Source of the DNA: Quillaja saponaria
Taxonomy: Eukaryota > Streptophyta > Magnoliopsida > Fabales > Quillajaceae
Assembly (NCBI GenBank): GCA_029379385.1
Contig: CM055613.1
Location: forward strand, 21,284,001-21,348,000
Direction of reading: 5' to 3'
Length of the DNA: 64,000 nt
Shown: piece by piece, positions 51,345-62,823 of the stretch
How positions within the stretch are numbered: the stretch's first letter is position 1
How the letters are laid out: each line of letters begins with the position of its first letter
The notes under the pieces: generated by a model
What the model was told of the DNA's origin: nothing
Database searches by the model: none
Seen by the model: only the letters and a program-made list of their open reading frames with translations
Translations under genes and position numbers: made by a program

Positions 51345-52064
51345 TGATAAGTCGTTGTCAAAGTTCACCAAATTAAAACCTAACTAACTACATTTATAGT
51401 ATAGTAAGTAGCGTATTGATCGCATAGAGAAAAAATATAAGCTAATCAAATTCAACTCAAGCAGGTAGTTCTTATTTAATTAACTTGAACCAAAGCAAAA
51501 GAGCACAACAAGTTCAAGTGTAAATCCTAAGCCAAATATTATAAGCAAAACAAGTAAGTCAAGTTTACTTACCTCTTGCAATTGAACAGAAACTTCAGCT
51601 AGCATCATCATTAATTGAAAAGAAAATATTTTATTCATTGCATGAAATTTGAGAGAGAAGAAGAAGAAAAGTGCATGTAAAAAAGGGACTCCTAAATCAG
51701 ACTTATACCTCCCTATTTATAAAGTATAGGGGCAGAAAGGACTCCTAAACAAGAAGGAGCCTTTTCCTACTTAATAGCTAATTCCTGATTGGATCAAATT
51801 TGCACTTCCTATTCTATTCAAAATTTGAATATTGATATAATCTTATGATCTTCTTTCAATTCTAATCCTAATAAGATTCATTGCCAAAGTTGGATTCCTC
51901 ATGTTCTCATTGTCCTTAGCTATAAATCATGCTCCATTTTACCCTTTATGTCTCCAAAGCATTGTGAAACACAAAACAAGATTACTAAACTAAGGTAAGA
52001 CATAAAATATGCATAAAAGACTAAGAATGGGGTACAAAAAAGATAGCATAATATGAGTGAATCA
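51345..52064 (-). repeat. family-C LTR, minus strand, internally deleted
   Basis: It has both ends (minus-strand start with GTGATTCACTCATATT-type sequence at 52064 and end ACGACTTATCA at 51345) but is 720 bp against 1606 bp for the complete copy. A TATA-like CTATTTATAAAG lies near 51713-51724. The primer site to the left shows it is a 5' LTR, but the internal region is gone. Confidence 0.75.
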
Positions 52065-53636
52065 CACCTAGGCCCCATCTTCCTCTGCCTGGGTTGAAAA
52101 CTGTTGTTGACTAAACCCAAAGCTCTATCAATTTGCATGTTCCTTTTTCAATTTGATATGGTAGCGTCCTTGAAGTAAACCAATAGAAACTTTCATTTTT
52201 ATTTCATGTAAACTTTGTTAAAGAGTCAGCCACTGCATTTACTTCTCTAAAGCCATGATAAATCATAATGTTATTTTCCTGCAATATTTGTACCAAGTCC
52301 CAAAACTTTCTACTAAATTTTCAAAGTGATAAAGTCCTTCGAAAAACACACTAAATAAGAGCCATAGAGTCAGTATTCACAATGGCACTATGGAAACCTC
52401 TTGACACACAATGCTTCAACCCTTCAAGAAGTGCTTCAAACTCTGCAACCATATTTGATTGATGACCCAAAAATGAACCATAAGCCCAAATAAAATCGTC
52501 TGTGGATGACCTAAAGATACACCTGTGTGGCAGCCTCACCAGGATCACCTCTAGAGCAACCATCACAATTAAGCTTCACAAAACCAGATGGAGGAGACTA
52601 CCATCTAAGCACCTTGACACGATTTAAGAACAACCTAGGAGGGCAACCTGAAAAGTAAAAATCTGTGTTAAAATGCATCATTTGAAGTAACCTTCGCTTT
52701 TCCTTTTAAAGAGCCTACAATAATTTTGATGACTTTCCAAACAATAAAGAGCGTATTCATAGCCAGATTTTCAAAATTGGAAGCGTTTCTAGCCTTCCAA
52801 CTTTCCCACACAATTAAGCATACAGTAACACAACAAAGATAAACAGCCAAATAAGAATATCCTTGACTCCACCAATAGTGAAACATATGCACCTATATCA
52901 CTTCATACTACATGTCAAAATTACTCATGAAAAAAGACCATACCATCCTAGCAACTTGAGAAGTGATGAATAAGTGTTGGATGGTCTCCTCGTTATAGAC
53001 TTTACAACACCTGCATGTGGAACCATGGCATATTTAAAACGTACCAAGGTACTATCAAGAGCAAAGTAACCATTCAATTATTTCCATGCAAACATCGATA
53101 ACTTTAAAGGAAGTAGAGGCAGCCACGTGTTTAAAAAAGGGTCGTAAAGTCTTCCTAGTCCAAACCACCTTCCAAGCTAAGAAAGTGGAGAACACTCTTA
53201 TTTTATCCTCAGACCATGTCAAGGAATCATCAAAATCATCAAATATCTAAATCTCATTTAAACTTTGCAGAATCAGAGAAGGAACAAGTGATCTTTCCTC
53301 AATTGCTAACATTGAAAAGTCCGCTACCTTCCACCATGAGATATGCCTAGGAATTTCATCCACCAATAAGTAGAAGGGGCCATGTTCACACCACTTGTCA
53401 TACCACAAGTTAACCTGCCCTCTACCTACTATCAAAAAGAGATTTTGCCCTGCTACAGCTCTACATGTCGCTATATGTCACCACATTGGGGAAGAAGCCG
53501 AAGGCTGAACACAGACATGGTGCAACAACCTACAGTATATAGCTTGCATAAAACAAGCCCATAAAGAAGAACCATTTTCGAAATATAAACCAAAGCTTCA
53601 TTGAAAACACCATACAAATATTAGTTAGGGAACATT
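52065..53636 (-). pseudogene. L1-type LINE 3' piece: zinc-type region and RNase H, minus strand
   Basis: This copy parallels 46980-48500 of LINE-b. The minus strand reads MIVGRGQVNLWYDKWCEHGPFYLLVDEIPRHISWWKVADFSMLAIEERSLVPSLILQSLNEI (53435-53247) and, after shifts, FENLAMNTLFIVWKVIKIIVGSLKGKAKVTSNDAF (52800-52668). The RNase H is mostly open at 52566-52351, with RSSTDDFIWAYGSFLGHQSNMVAEFEALLEGLKHCVSRGFHSAIVNTDSMALI. The zinc block CCKVYNEETIQHLFITS lies near 53010-52960. Confidence 0.75.
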
Positions 53637-53640
53637 AGGA

Positions 53641-54525
53641 CAAATTTTTAATAGAATATTAAATGCTAATCTGATCTAATAAGGAATTAGCTGTTAAGTA
53701 GGAAAAGACTTTCCTTCTTGTTTAGGAGTCCAAAGGGAGGTTTAGGTCTGATTTAAGAGTCCCTTTTACCCCCACTTTTCTTCTTTTCTCTCTAAATTTC
53801 ATACAATGAACAGAAATTTTTTTTTTTAAGTAATGATGATGCTAGCTTAAGTTTTTATTCAGTTGCAAGAGGTAAGTAACCTCGAGTTATGAAGCTATTA
53901 CGAGAATTTGTTTGTAAGAGGAAATCTGATGTTATACACACATGCAAGTATATATGTTTTTCTTGGTTAATTGCTTAATGATTATGTGTTTTAGTTTGTT
54001 ATGATGTACACAAGATAGATTGATACATATAATCTGATGCTAGTTAATTGATTAATGTCTTTGCATGATTAATTAACATGAGTGGTAAAAGTAGCACTTG
54101 AATTAAATCTGAGTTTATTTATGTGTTGTTTGGAAAATCTGATATAGACTAAGTTAATGTGGCTTTTGTGTTAATTGTTTAGAATCAATTGCACCTATCT
54201 AGTTCGTAATTCTTTCACATAATTAAATCCATAACGCTTGATGATGGTTATTATGTGATTAATGTTAATTATTTCACTTGACCTAATTAACAAAGAGGTA
54301 AAGGATAGGCAGGAAAGATTTGTTTCCAGGGTTGATTTGCATGCATATGTGTATATTCAGATTGGTATTTGTTTTGTTTTCAATGATTAATAGCTCATGA
54401 ATATTTGCAAAGGCTTCTTTGCAGTTGAATCTTACAAATCTTTGGTTGTTTGCTTAGTTTAGTAAGTTTCTGCTGAAACTTGTTTCTCACATCAAAATTT
54501 AATTCTCTTGTAAATTTGGAAGATT
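53641..54525 (+). repeat. family-C LTR, plus strand, both ends truncated
   Basis: From TCTGATCTAATAAGGAATTAGCTG (53676) to TTAATTCTCTTG (54500) this matches the inverse of 19490-20340 of the complete LTR. It lacks the first 500 bp and the final 120 bp. It lies between two minus-strand LINE pieces, with the nearest minus-strand family-C copy at 51345-52064. Confidence 0.75.
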
Positions 54526-54529
54526 TATC

Positions 54530-55395
54530 CATACCATTTCTATAGATGATTCTTCATTCGGCCTAAAATCTGTGGTTCATTTGAAAACACGGATAGGATA
54601 ACGTTGTATGTACCATTGCTCTATCCTACACCAAAGCCTTTGAAAATCCTCTAATGAGAACATGTTTGCATTCCAACAATCCTATTGACACCGTAGCCTC
54701 CAATGGTTGCAAAAGCTTTCCGAATATCCACCATAGGTAAGAGCTTTCCAACCAAGGCAAACTTGTAAGGAGCTGCCAAACACTCAATTTGTTGAGAGCT
54801 ATTTACACAGCTAGAACCCCCGGATAAGTTGAAATTTCCTTGGATGGTATGCTAGGTATGATGCTTTATCCATGAGAAACCACAAAGGCAAAAGATTTCT
54901 TTACAAAGGGAGGAGGATCGGTTGGAGAAGCTACTAGCTTTGGAGGAAATTTTTTGGCAAGGACTCTTGGGATGGCGGCTTGGTTATGCTGTGGGTTTGA
55001 AGTTGTTGAGTCCTACTAGGACTCCTTGATATGGTGTCAGATGGCTAGGAATTTGGAGGGGCTGGGGTCAGATGGGAAGAAGATTGAGGCATGAAGGGTT
55101 ATGAGCATAGATTTGCCACAGATGAATGGTCTGAAATCATATGGGAGGAAGTTGTGTTTAAAGCAGCTTGGGACTGGTTTTATTGAAAATGGATGATAGG
55201 AAGCCTTAGAGTCCTTGGGCTTTGCTTGGAGGAAGGTCTTGGAGGATGGCATGGAAGCAGCCGCTATTGCCCGTGGCTAAGAGCCCTCCATGGTGGCCTG
55301 AAAATCTTGAATAACCACCTAGGTAGGCCAAAAAACCCAAACCGTACAGAGCTAATTTTTGGAATCCTAGTTGAACTAACTCTTGTTTTTTTGGC
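54530..55395 (-). pseudogene. L1-type LINE ORF1 N-terminal region (DUF4283-like), minus strand
   Basis: The minus strand reads PTDPPPFVKKSFAFVVSHG (about 54945-54890), YKFALVGKLLPMVDIRKAFATIGGYGVNRI (about 54760-54660), then VSIGLLECKHVLIRGFSKAL and WYIQRYPIRVFK, stop, TTDFRPNEESSIEMVW (about 54700-54535). The last blocks are those of DUF4283 in plant LINE ORF1 proteins. It is the only DUF4283 copy in the window. A frameshift lies between VLIRG and WYIQ. Confidence 0.7.
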
Positions 55396-55419
55396 AATAC
55401 CATCCTTCAATCCTCCATT

Positions 55420-57190
55420 TTATCAGAAAACAACTCATAGTGAAAACGAAAACAATAAAGAAAATTTGCATACGTTTACTGAGTCTTGAAAAACTTACAG
55501 AATTAAGAACATGCTTAATCAAAACTAACCCACCACCTTTAGACAAAAACTTGGACGACCAAGAAGCTATTCGCTATTATATTTTGGCCACCATATTGGA
55601 AAAGATAGACACTTTCTTTCTACCAACATAAAGTGGGAAGCCCAATCTAACTACCGAAAGACGTTGATGACGAAAACTAGCCTTTATGATCACCCTTAAT
55701 CATTAAGAAGAAGCCTTAGAGCTTGTTATAAAACAACTCTTCTACTTAATAATCATCTGACCTGAATTAACTTCATACTCATTTAAGAAATGCATGAGGC
55801 TTTCACAAGACTTTTTCTGAAATTTATTATATCATCTACAAAAGCAAGGTGAATGATTTTTAGAGCACTAGCAGTATGATAATAATAATAAACCAAACCT
55901 GTAGCTATGCATTGCTTCCGCCCTCAGGTCAACACTTCAGAAGCAAGAATAAATAATAAAGGAGACAAAGGGTCCCCTTGTCAAATCCCCTGTGAAGACT
56001 AGAAAAAAACCTGTGTTTTTGCCATTTACTAGGACAGTACTAGTACCAAGGACTAGAAATCATGCGCCAAATGATATCAATAGAAGATTCACAAAAACCA
56101 AACTTCCTCAAAACAGAGACCAAGAATAACCAAGTCAAGCCTTAGCCATATCAAGCTTAAATATTACATTACCACCCAAAATCTTCTTTCAAATATCATG
56201 AACTAGTTCTTGAGCTAACACCACATTATCAATAAGATTTCCGCCCCTCTTAAAAGCCACTTTGTTCTTAGGAAATTAAGTCACGCTAACCTAACTCAAA
56301 CAATTCACCATGATACGTGAAATAATTTTAGAAGAAAATTTACATAAGGTAACAGGCTGAAGTTCTAAAAAGGATTGTGGAAAATCAACCTTAGGAAGCA
56401 ACACTATTACAGTACTACTCACAAACTTCAACAACTCACTCTCCAGAGAAAAAAATACTGAATAGCCCTAATGACATCCCCCCTTGAAATGATTGACCAA
56501 CAAAAAATTGACCATTAAAACCATTTGGACCAGCAGCACTATTTTGGTCTAATTGGAACACAGCTTCTTTAATCTCATCCCCCAAAGGCAATTTACAAAG
56601 AACCTCATTTGTGCAGATGTTACCAAGGAAGGAATGCAATCTAGAACATGCATATCAAGAGAATTACCTGGATTAGTAAAAAGATGCAATAAATGATTGA
56701 TTGCTTCCTTTTCAATTTCCTCCTTCTGGTCTAACCAAACTCCAGCAGCATTCTGGATTTTATAAATAGCAAGACGACTCCTTTTGGCTTTAACTGTAGC
56801 ATGATAAAACTTTGTGCACCGGTCACACTCCTTAAGCCATTTAACTGACGATTTTTGCTGCCAAAATGCCTTCTCCATATTAAACTTTTCCTCTAAAAGG
56901 GCTTCACCCCAATTAAGCTCGTCCTTGGTTGACCAACACCATCTTCAATATTCTGAACTCTATCTTGGATCCATCCAAAAACATCCTTATTCCACACTCA
57001 CAAAACTTTTTTGAAACAATTCAACTTCACACCAAGAATGTACAAAGGATTACCAATGAGAGATTCCTCCCATGACTATTGAACCGTTGTCATGAAAGAA
57101 CAATGCCTACTCCGAATATTAAGTTACCCGAAATAGCATGCCATGCTTAGGCCCATGAATTTTCACTTCAAGGATTTGTAATCAGAATAT
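55420..57190 (-). pseudogene. LINE-c reverse transcriptase, decayed
   Basis: Minus-strand blocks: MEKAFWQQKSSVKWLKECDRCTKFYHATVKAKRSRLAIYKIQNAAGVWLDQKEEIEKEAINHLLHLF (56878-56680), LPLGDEIKEAVFQLDQNSAAGPNGFNGQFF (56600-56500), SSTVIVLLPKVDFPQSFLELQPVTLCKFSSKIISRIMVN (about 56425-56300), GGNVIFKLDMAKA, GDPLSPLLFILASEVLT (about 55990-55940), HLAFVDDIINF (catalytic box with both aspartates, about 55860-55828) and LSKGGGLVLIKHVLNSV (about 55540-55485). Stops and shifts are frequent. Confidence 0.85.
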
Positions 57191-57199
57191 ATCCTGCCA

Positions 57200-57720
57200 C
57201 TCTTTAATTAGTCCATGTGACTGAAGCAGAAAAATACAGTTCATGAAGATCCCAAACAGGTAAAGTGCCAAAAAAATCAGCAACTAAATCAAAGTTAAAT
57301 CTTGAATAAATATCTGAAACATTATCCTAATTAAGAATACTGTTAAAATCACCACCAACAAGGTAACCATAAGGCCCAGCCGATTGGTTCACTTCTATCA
57401 AGTTATCCCATATCTCAAAACAGCCCCTAATACAATTAGCATAAACCAAAGTAAGGAAAATAGGAAAGCTTACTTGACTATGCATGACCTTTAAAGTAAT
57501 TTTCTGGCCCAAGCTCAACATGATGTCACAAAAGTAAGCATTATCCTAAAAAAGCCAAAGATTATTTTCCAAGTTTGAACAAAAATTTGTAAAACCGAGA
57601 TATCTAGCCAACTCATTCAGATAAGCAAGAGGAATTTTAGATTCAGATATTGAAACAAAGGAACAATTATGTAACCTCTCAACTTATGTACGCCTTGATC
57701 TAATATAGTTTACCCCTCTG
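57200..57720 (-). pseudogene. LINE-c endonuclease, decayed
   Basis: The open stretch 57521-57327 (minus) reads MLSLGQKITLKVMHSQVSFPIFLTLVYANCIRGCFEIWDNLIEVNQSAGPYGYLVGGDFNSILN. It has VYANC and GGDFN. WDLHELYFSASVTWTN (about 57260-57215) is the C-terminal block, and a degraded N-terminal part continues to about 57720. Confidence 0.8.
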
Positions 57721-57779
57721 ACATTCCAATATAAAATATTTATTGTTGAGAGGATAATGAGGGTAAATCCTACATACTC

Positions 57780-58190
57780 TAGGAGGCTTACCAATTGAGG
57801 TTTTCATGCATTCAAGATTAGCCCGAAGAGAGCAAAGAGTGGATCCTTCCCTCGTAAAGCTTAGGATTTTTGTTACTTTTGGGATAAAGATTTAAGGTGT
57901 GTACCATCCTTTCCAAATCTTCCTTAGATGTTATATGAGAGAAAGATTTAAGGCGTGTACTACCCTTGAAGAGGAGCAATGTCCAATAACTGATCTTGGG
58001 ATACCCCTCACGGTTATGCTCAACAATAACAACCCGAGTATGCCTTGGTATAATTTCATCATTCTTTCCAACTTCACTACAAAGCCTAACTACTTCTTGA
58101 AATTCTTGATCCTTATCTTGACCAATATCAACCAAATCTTGCAAGCATATGATGGAGTTCAAATCATATAAAAAAAATATATATAACTTT
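57780..58190 (-). pseudogene. LINE-c ORF1 C-terminal part
   Basis: The open stretch 58162-57818 reads MNSIICLQDLVDIGQDKDQEFQEVVRLCSEVGKNDEIIPRHTRVVIVEHNREGYPKISYWTLLLFKGSTRLKSFSHITSKEDLERMVHTLNL. The last block is shared with LINE-a and LINE-b. The sequence before 58190 is AT-rich and probably marks the element's break. Confidence 0.55.
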
Positions 58191-58202
58191 GAGTCACGTT
58201 AG

Positions 58203-58565
58203 GAAATGCTTTTCTGAAGGTTTTATTTGTCCTCATTCCCTTCTAGAGTTTGCTATTGGGTTTGACAAATATCCTCCAAGATAACACAAAGTCTTAGAAT
58301 TCTGTAGTTAGCAAAATTGAAGAATTCTCTAAGAACTTTTATTGAAGATAGTTTCTCACAGTGGCTGTAGAGAATTTTTAGAAGAAAGAAAGAAAACAGA
58401 AAAATCAATACTACGTGCATTGTACATATCTATTTATAATATCTAAAAACTTAAAAATTTGAAAAGACACAATTATTTCAAAGGCAATTGTAAATGTAGA
58501 CAGTTATAAATGTCCTAAGGGTTTTTTTTTTCTTTCTTTTTTTCAAATAAACAAAAACTCAATAA
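58203..58565 (-). repeat. copia-2 3' LTR, minus strand
   Basis: Downstream (minus strand) of the polypurine tract the sequence is AT-rich with a TATA-like TATAAATA at 58431-58438. It has no second copy in the window, and its right end (about 58203) is approximate. It sits between the LINE-c end and the polypurine tract. Confidence 0.55.
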
Positions 58566-58577
58566 TCCCCCACTTTG
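58566..58577 (-). promoter_or_regulatory. copia-2 polypurine tract
   Basis: On the minus strand CAAAGTGGGGGA, the usual copia-type tract, stands directly before the LTR. Confidence 0.75.
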
Positions 58578-58904
58578 TTTGAAAGAAAAAAAAAATGCTA
58601 AAGTTTATTTTGAAAACTGCATCTACAGCGAAAGTAATTGCAAGTCAATATACATACATAAAGATATCTTTCGATTTAAATCTTTACTCAGTGTAAATAT
58701 CTCAAGACTCCATCAAGAACACTAATTGCCATAGCAATAAATTAGGTACTTTATGCAACAGGATCGGAGATATCACACATATATCAGCCTTGTATCTATA
58801 TGAGAAGTTCTATAATTTACTTAGCACTATTATGGCCTTGTGCTTGTACCTGTTTCATAGATTCTGTTGAAAGTAAACCTTAAACTTTCTTAAGAAGCGG
58901 CACC
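58578..58904 (-). other. copia-2 3' untranslated region, left part
   Basis: No gene is visible. It joins to the sequence at 61598-61817 across element A2 and completes the stretch between the copia-2 stop codon and the polypurine tract. Confidence 0.5.
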
Positions 58905-60274
58905 TGATAACTCTAGAATAATAGAGTTATTTTATTATAAATTTAATTCATATTTGATCCTGAACATGATATTTTAAGTTAGAGTACTAGTTAAATATAG
59001 TGTTAGAGTTGTTTTAGGTTGTTTTTAGGGATTTTGTAGAGCTTTTATCTTAATTAGGAGTAATTCACTGAATTTTGATATTTAATTTGTTTTAGGTGTC
59101 TTTGTAGTTTCCTAGTGTGAATTAAAGAAGGGAAGTTGATCAATTGGCGTCGGAACGCTGCATAAAATGAAGCTGTGGCACCCCAAAAGGGAGAATTAAG
59201 GAAAAAAGGAAGAGAGAACAACGGCCCAGTGTCACCATTATGAAGCCACAGCGCTAACACAAAAGGAGAAAAATACATAAGTCAGGGAGCTTAAAGCCAT
59301 AGTGCAGGAAGCTTGAAGCCACAACACGATCAGTAAGAAGCCGTAGAGTCAAAAGAAGGACGACTTTTGTAAACCAACCAAGGAATTAATGCCGCAGTGC
59401 CTATGAGTGTGAGGCTACGACGTGACAAAAGATGAGTCCTATTGAGATTATACAGATCCTGTGAAGCTGCAGTGCCATATATGTTTGAGCCGCAATGCTT
59501 GTACGGATTTTGAGGAATTTGAAGACTTCTAGTTTATCCAAAATAGAAGGGAAAAAGCTATAAATAAAAGAGGAGGGCAGAGGTTTAGAAACAATCTAGA
59601 GTTCATGATAGGTTTATGATGGAACTCAAATGTAGTTTGATTTAGTTTTATTTATGTATTGCTTAGGTTTTGGTATTTATGTTATTTATATCATTCTATG
59701 TTTATTGTTTCTAATTGCTTGGTCATCAATTAGATAGATCTGGTAATCTAGAGGAACCTTGACGAAGGAAATCTAGGTTAGCCTTGAGTGATATAGCACA
59801 TGTTTGAATTTTTTCACTTTATTGATTGAATTTAATTTACATATAAGATAGACATATATACCTATATACCATGTGTAGCCTAATAAGGTTGTTTTTAATA
59901 AATCTTATTTAATTCAGTTCTTATAGACATATAGAGGTATGAATTATAAGCAATTGAAAGATTCTTATAATTAACTTGGAATCCTAGGTTAAGAACATAA
60001 TATAAGAACTGAGCATGATAGGATAAAAGTAATTCAAATGAAGTGTGAGTGAAATCATATTCCTAAGCTTTCTTTACATAATTTCAAGTTCAGTTACTTT
60101 ATTTGTTTGCTTTATTTTAATCATAAATCTCAATTATTCAATTGTCTAAATAATTTTAGATTTGGTAAATTTTAGTACTTAACTTGATAGACTTAATTCC
60201 TCGTGGGAACGATCTCACTTATTTTTTATTACTTGTTTAAATGATACAATGCTGGCGTAGTAAATCTACCAACA
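58905..60274 (+). repeat. 5' LTR of element A2
   Basis: Starts TGATAACTCTAGAATAATAG and ends ACCAACA, 1370 bp. TATA-like TATAAATAAAAG lies at 59559-59570. It is the same subtype as the 3' LTR of element A. Confidence 0.85.
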
Positions 60275-60280
60275 AGTTTT

Positions 60281-60298
60281 TGGCGTCGCTGCTGGGGA
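60281..60298 (+). promoter_or_regulatory. primer binding site of A2, tRNA-Asp type
   Basis: TGGCGTCGCTGCTGGGGA matches the Athila primer site at 15 of 18 positions, six bases after the LTR end. Confidence 0.8.
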
Positions 60299-60374
60299 AT
60301 TATTCAATTCTTGTTAATATTAATACTAGCTAGTTCTAGTTTAATTCACATTTTTCTTTCGTGTTTTAGGTTTA

Positions 60375-60565
60375 TGAGAAGAACTCATAGCTTGGAAGTC
60401 ATTCCTTTTGATCCCAAGATTGAAAAGACAACAATTAGAAGACTTCGAAAGGAGAACCAACAAGCTACTATGAAAAATTCAACAATGGCTGACGAACAAG
60501 TGCCTAAGGCCTTGAGTGACTATGTTGTCCTATTAGTGGAAGGCTTTCATTCCAACATCCAATAG
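60375..60565 (+). pseudogene. A2 gag start, mostly open
   Basis: MRRTHSLEVIPFDPKIEKTTIRRLRKENQQATMKNSTMADEQVPKALSDYVVLLVEGFHSNIQ is open to a stop at 60563-60565. It matches the gag start of A at 1540-1730 over its length with an extra codon. The next 30 bases are gag-like and then the LTR sequence begins. Confidence 0.85.
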
Positions 60566-60596
60566 CTGGCAAATTCAAGCTAACCCTAACAACCCA

Positions 60597-61597
60597 GAAA
60601 AGTAAGTAAGTTAGGGAGCTTGAAGCCGTGAATGTGAGGTTGCGACGTGACGAAGTATGAGTCCTATTGAGATTATACAGATCCTGTGAAGCCACGGTAC
60701 CATATATGTCTGAGCCACGTAACTTGTACAAATATTAAGGAGTTTGAAGACTTCTAGTTTATGTTAAATAGAAGGAAAAAGGCTATAAATAAAAGAGGAG
60801 GGCTGAGGTTTATATATGATCTGGAGTTCATGATAGAGAAAAGATTAAGCATGCTTTGGAGCTAGAGGAGCCAGGGATTTTGAAGAGCTTGAAGACCACC
60901 ATCTTTATAGTTTTTTCTTATTCCTTTATTCTTTTTAGTTTCTTTGTATGTTCGTTATTTACATCTAGTAGCATGAACTAATTCCTCTTTCTAGGTTTAT
61001 GATAAAAGCTTACATATAGTTTGATTTAGTTTTATTTATGGATTGCTAAGGTTTTGCTATATATGTTATTTGTATCATTCTATGTTTATCACTTGTAATT
61101 GCTTGATCACCAATTAGATAGATCTGGTAATCTAGATGAACCTTGACGAAGTAAATCTAGGTTAGCGTTGAGTGATATAGTACATGTTTGAATTCTTTCA
61201 CTTTATTAATTGAATTTGATTCACATAGCCAATTTAGGGTTGTTCTTAATTAATCTATTTAATTCAGTTCTCATAGACATATAGTGAATTGATTAAGTAA
61301 ATTATGAATTATGAGCAATTGAAAGATTCTTATATTAACTTGGAACCCTAGGTAATTCAAATGAAGTGAGTGAAATCATATTCCTAGGCCTTCTTTACAT
61401 AATCTCAAGTTATTTTATTTGTTTGCTTTATTTTAATCATAATTAAAAATCTCAATTATTCAATTGTCTGGATAATTTTAGAATTGGTAAATTTTAGTAC
61501 TTGGCTTGATAGACTTAATTCCTTGTGGGAATGATCTCTCTAGTACTTTATTACTTGTTTAAATGATATGTGCGCTTGCATAGTAAATCTAACAACA
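60597..61597 (+). repeat. 3' LTR of A2, 5'-truncated
   Basis: It matches 59270-60274 of the 5' LTR from TAGGGAGCTTGAAGCC on, and ends AACAACA. About 370 bp of the LTR start, and the polypurine tract, are missing. A TATA-like GCTATAAATAAAAG lies at about 60781-60794. Confidence 0.8.
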
Positions 61598-61817
61598 GTG
61601 TGTTACTGTTACTTAGAACACACTACAATACTGTATTAGGCTTCGTTAAGAGTTCATACTCACCCTATATGACACTTAACAAATAGCGCTAACTTTATTT
61701 TAAGAGGCTCACAATATGTTAGTGCTAACAATCACATTGCAGTAATTTAGTTATTGCCCATTAAACCTTTGTAACTAGTTTTTTACTAGAAAAAGGTTGG
61801 GTTTCCATTACTGGTGA
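61598..61817 (-). other. copia-2 3' untranslated region, right part
   Basis: No gene is visible in the stretch between the A2 3' LTR and the copia-2 RNase H stop codon. See 58578-58904 for the other half. Confidence 0.5.
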
Positions 61818-62229
61818 TTAAACAAGAAGTTTCAGCCCCATGTCACTTGTTGTTGTCCTTCCTAACTGTCTACACAAAGGTTTAGTAAGAGGATCAGCCA
61901 AGTTCTTACTTGACTTCACATAGACAATTGTAATGATTCCAACAATAAGTTTCTTATCCATTCTGCCTCTTTCCCGGTTGATGCCAAAGCAATGAACTCT
62001 GACTCTATTGTTGAGTGAGATATACAAGTTTAGTTCTTGCTTCCCAAAGAAACAGCACCTTCTCCTAGGGTGAAAACCCATCCCAATGTGGACTTGTTAT
62101 CTCCCAAACTAGTTATCCAACTAGCATAGGTGTATCCTTCTAATACAGACTGATATTTATTGTAGAATAATCCCAAATTAATGGTTTTTCTCAAGTAACC
62201 AGAGATTCGACCAATGGCACTCCAATGTT
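61818..62229 (-). pseudogene. copia-2 RNase H, decayed
   Basis: On the minus strand 62081-61818 gives CFFGKQELNLYISLNNRVRVHCFGINRERGRMDKKLIVGIITIVYVKSSKNLADPLTKPLCR, with V-K-S-x-x-N-L-A-D-P-L-T-K the typical copia RNase H end. A shifted upstream part has SGYLRKTINLGLFYN near 62190-62150. The stop at 61818 ends the polyprotein. Confidence 0.75.
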
Positions 62230-62820
62230 CTACATTTGGATTACTTGTAAATCTATTAAGTTTACATATATAGCAAAAGCAATATCAGGTCTAGTGCAAT
62301 GCATAGCACACATCAATGAACCTATTGCACTAGCATACTCAAGTTGTGCGACTGCTCTACCAAGATTCTTTTCTAACTTAAGATTGGAATCAAAACATGT
62401 GGAAAAGTCTTTAAATTTTAAATGCTGAAATTTGTTTAACATCTCTATATAATGTGATTGGTTTAAAGCAAAATCCCCACTAATCTTTCCCACTTTTATT
62501 CCTAAGATAGTATCCACTTCTCCTAAATCTTTCATTTTAAAGATAGAAGATAGATATTTCTTAGTTTCATTTCCAGCAAGGACAAACCCTTTTAGTTTAC
62601 ACCTAATGGGTTTTGACCCTTGGGGTAAGTCAACCAAAACCCAAGTATTATTATGCATGATGGAGTCCATCTCACCATTTATGGCTTCTTTCCAAAATGC
62701 AATATCCCTAGATGACATGGCTTCGGAAAATGTCTTCGGATCATATTTTAAATGCAGCACATAAGCAAATTTATTTATTACATTATTACTTCTATCTCCT
62801 TCAACTAGGAAGGAAATCAA
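62230..62820 (-). pseudogene. copia-2 reverse transcriptase, 196-codon open frame lacking the palm
   Basis: The frame opens MISFLVEGDRSNNVINKFAYVLHLKYDPKTFSEAMSSRDIAFWKEAINGEMDSIMHNNTWVLVDLPQGSKPIRCK. It then joins in frame to LKGFVLAGNETKKYLSSIFKMKDLGEVDTILGIKV, followed by SHYIEMLNKFQ and QLEYASAIGSLMCAMHCTRPDIAFAI. The middle of the RT, with the YVDD box, is missing, but the deletion kept the frame. This is the longest open frame in copia-2. It could be transcribed but cannot be a working RT. Confidence 0.85.
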
Positions 62821-62823
62821 GTC

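Larger units (their letters stand above)
55396..58190 (-). mobile_element. L1-type LINE-c, minus strand
   Basis: Order on the minus strand: ORF1 end (58162-57818), endonuclease (about 57720-57200), reverse transcriptase (57190-55420). It is the most complete RT/EN copy of this LINE family in the window. The 3' part is cut by the ORF1 N-terminal piece of another insertion at 55395, and the zinc and RNase H region is probably the piece at 52065-53636, separated by 1.8 kb of other DNA. Confidence 0.75.
58905..61597 (+). mobile_element. collapsed Athila derivative (element A2) nested in copia-2
   Basis: A complete 5' LTR (58905-60274), a tRNA-Asp primer site (60281-60298), about 320 bp with the gag start, and a 5'-truncated 3' LTR (60597-61597). 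The flanks GCACC and GTGTG show no convincing target duplication. The architecture is the same as element D: full 5' LTR, beginning of gag, broken 3' LTR. Confidence 0.85.
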
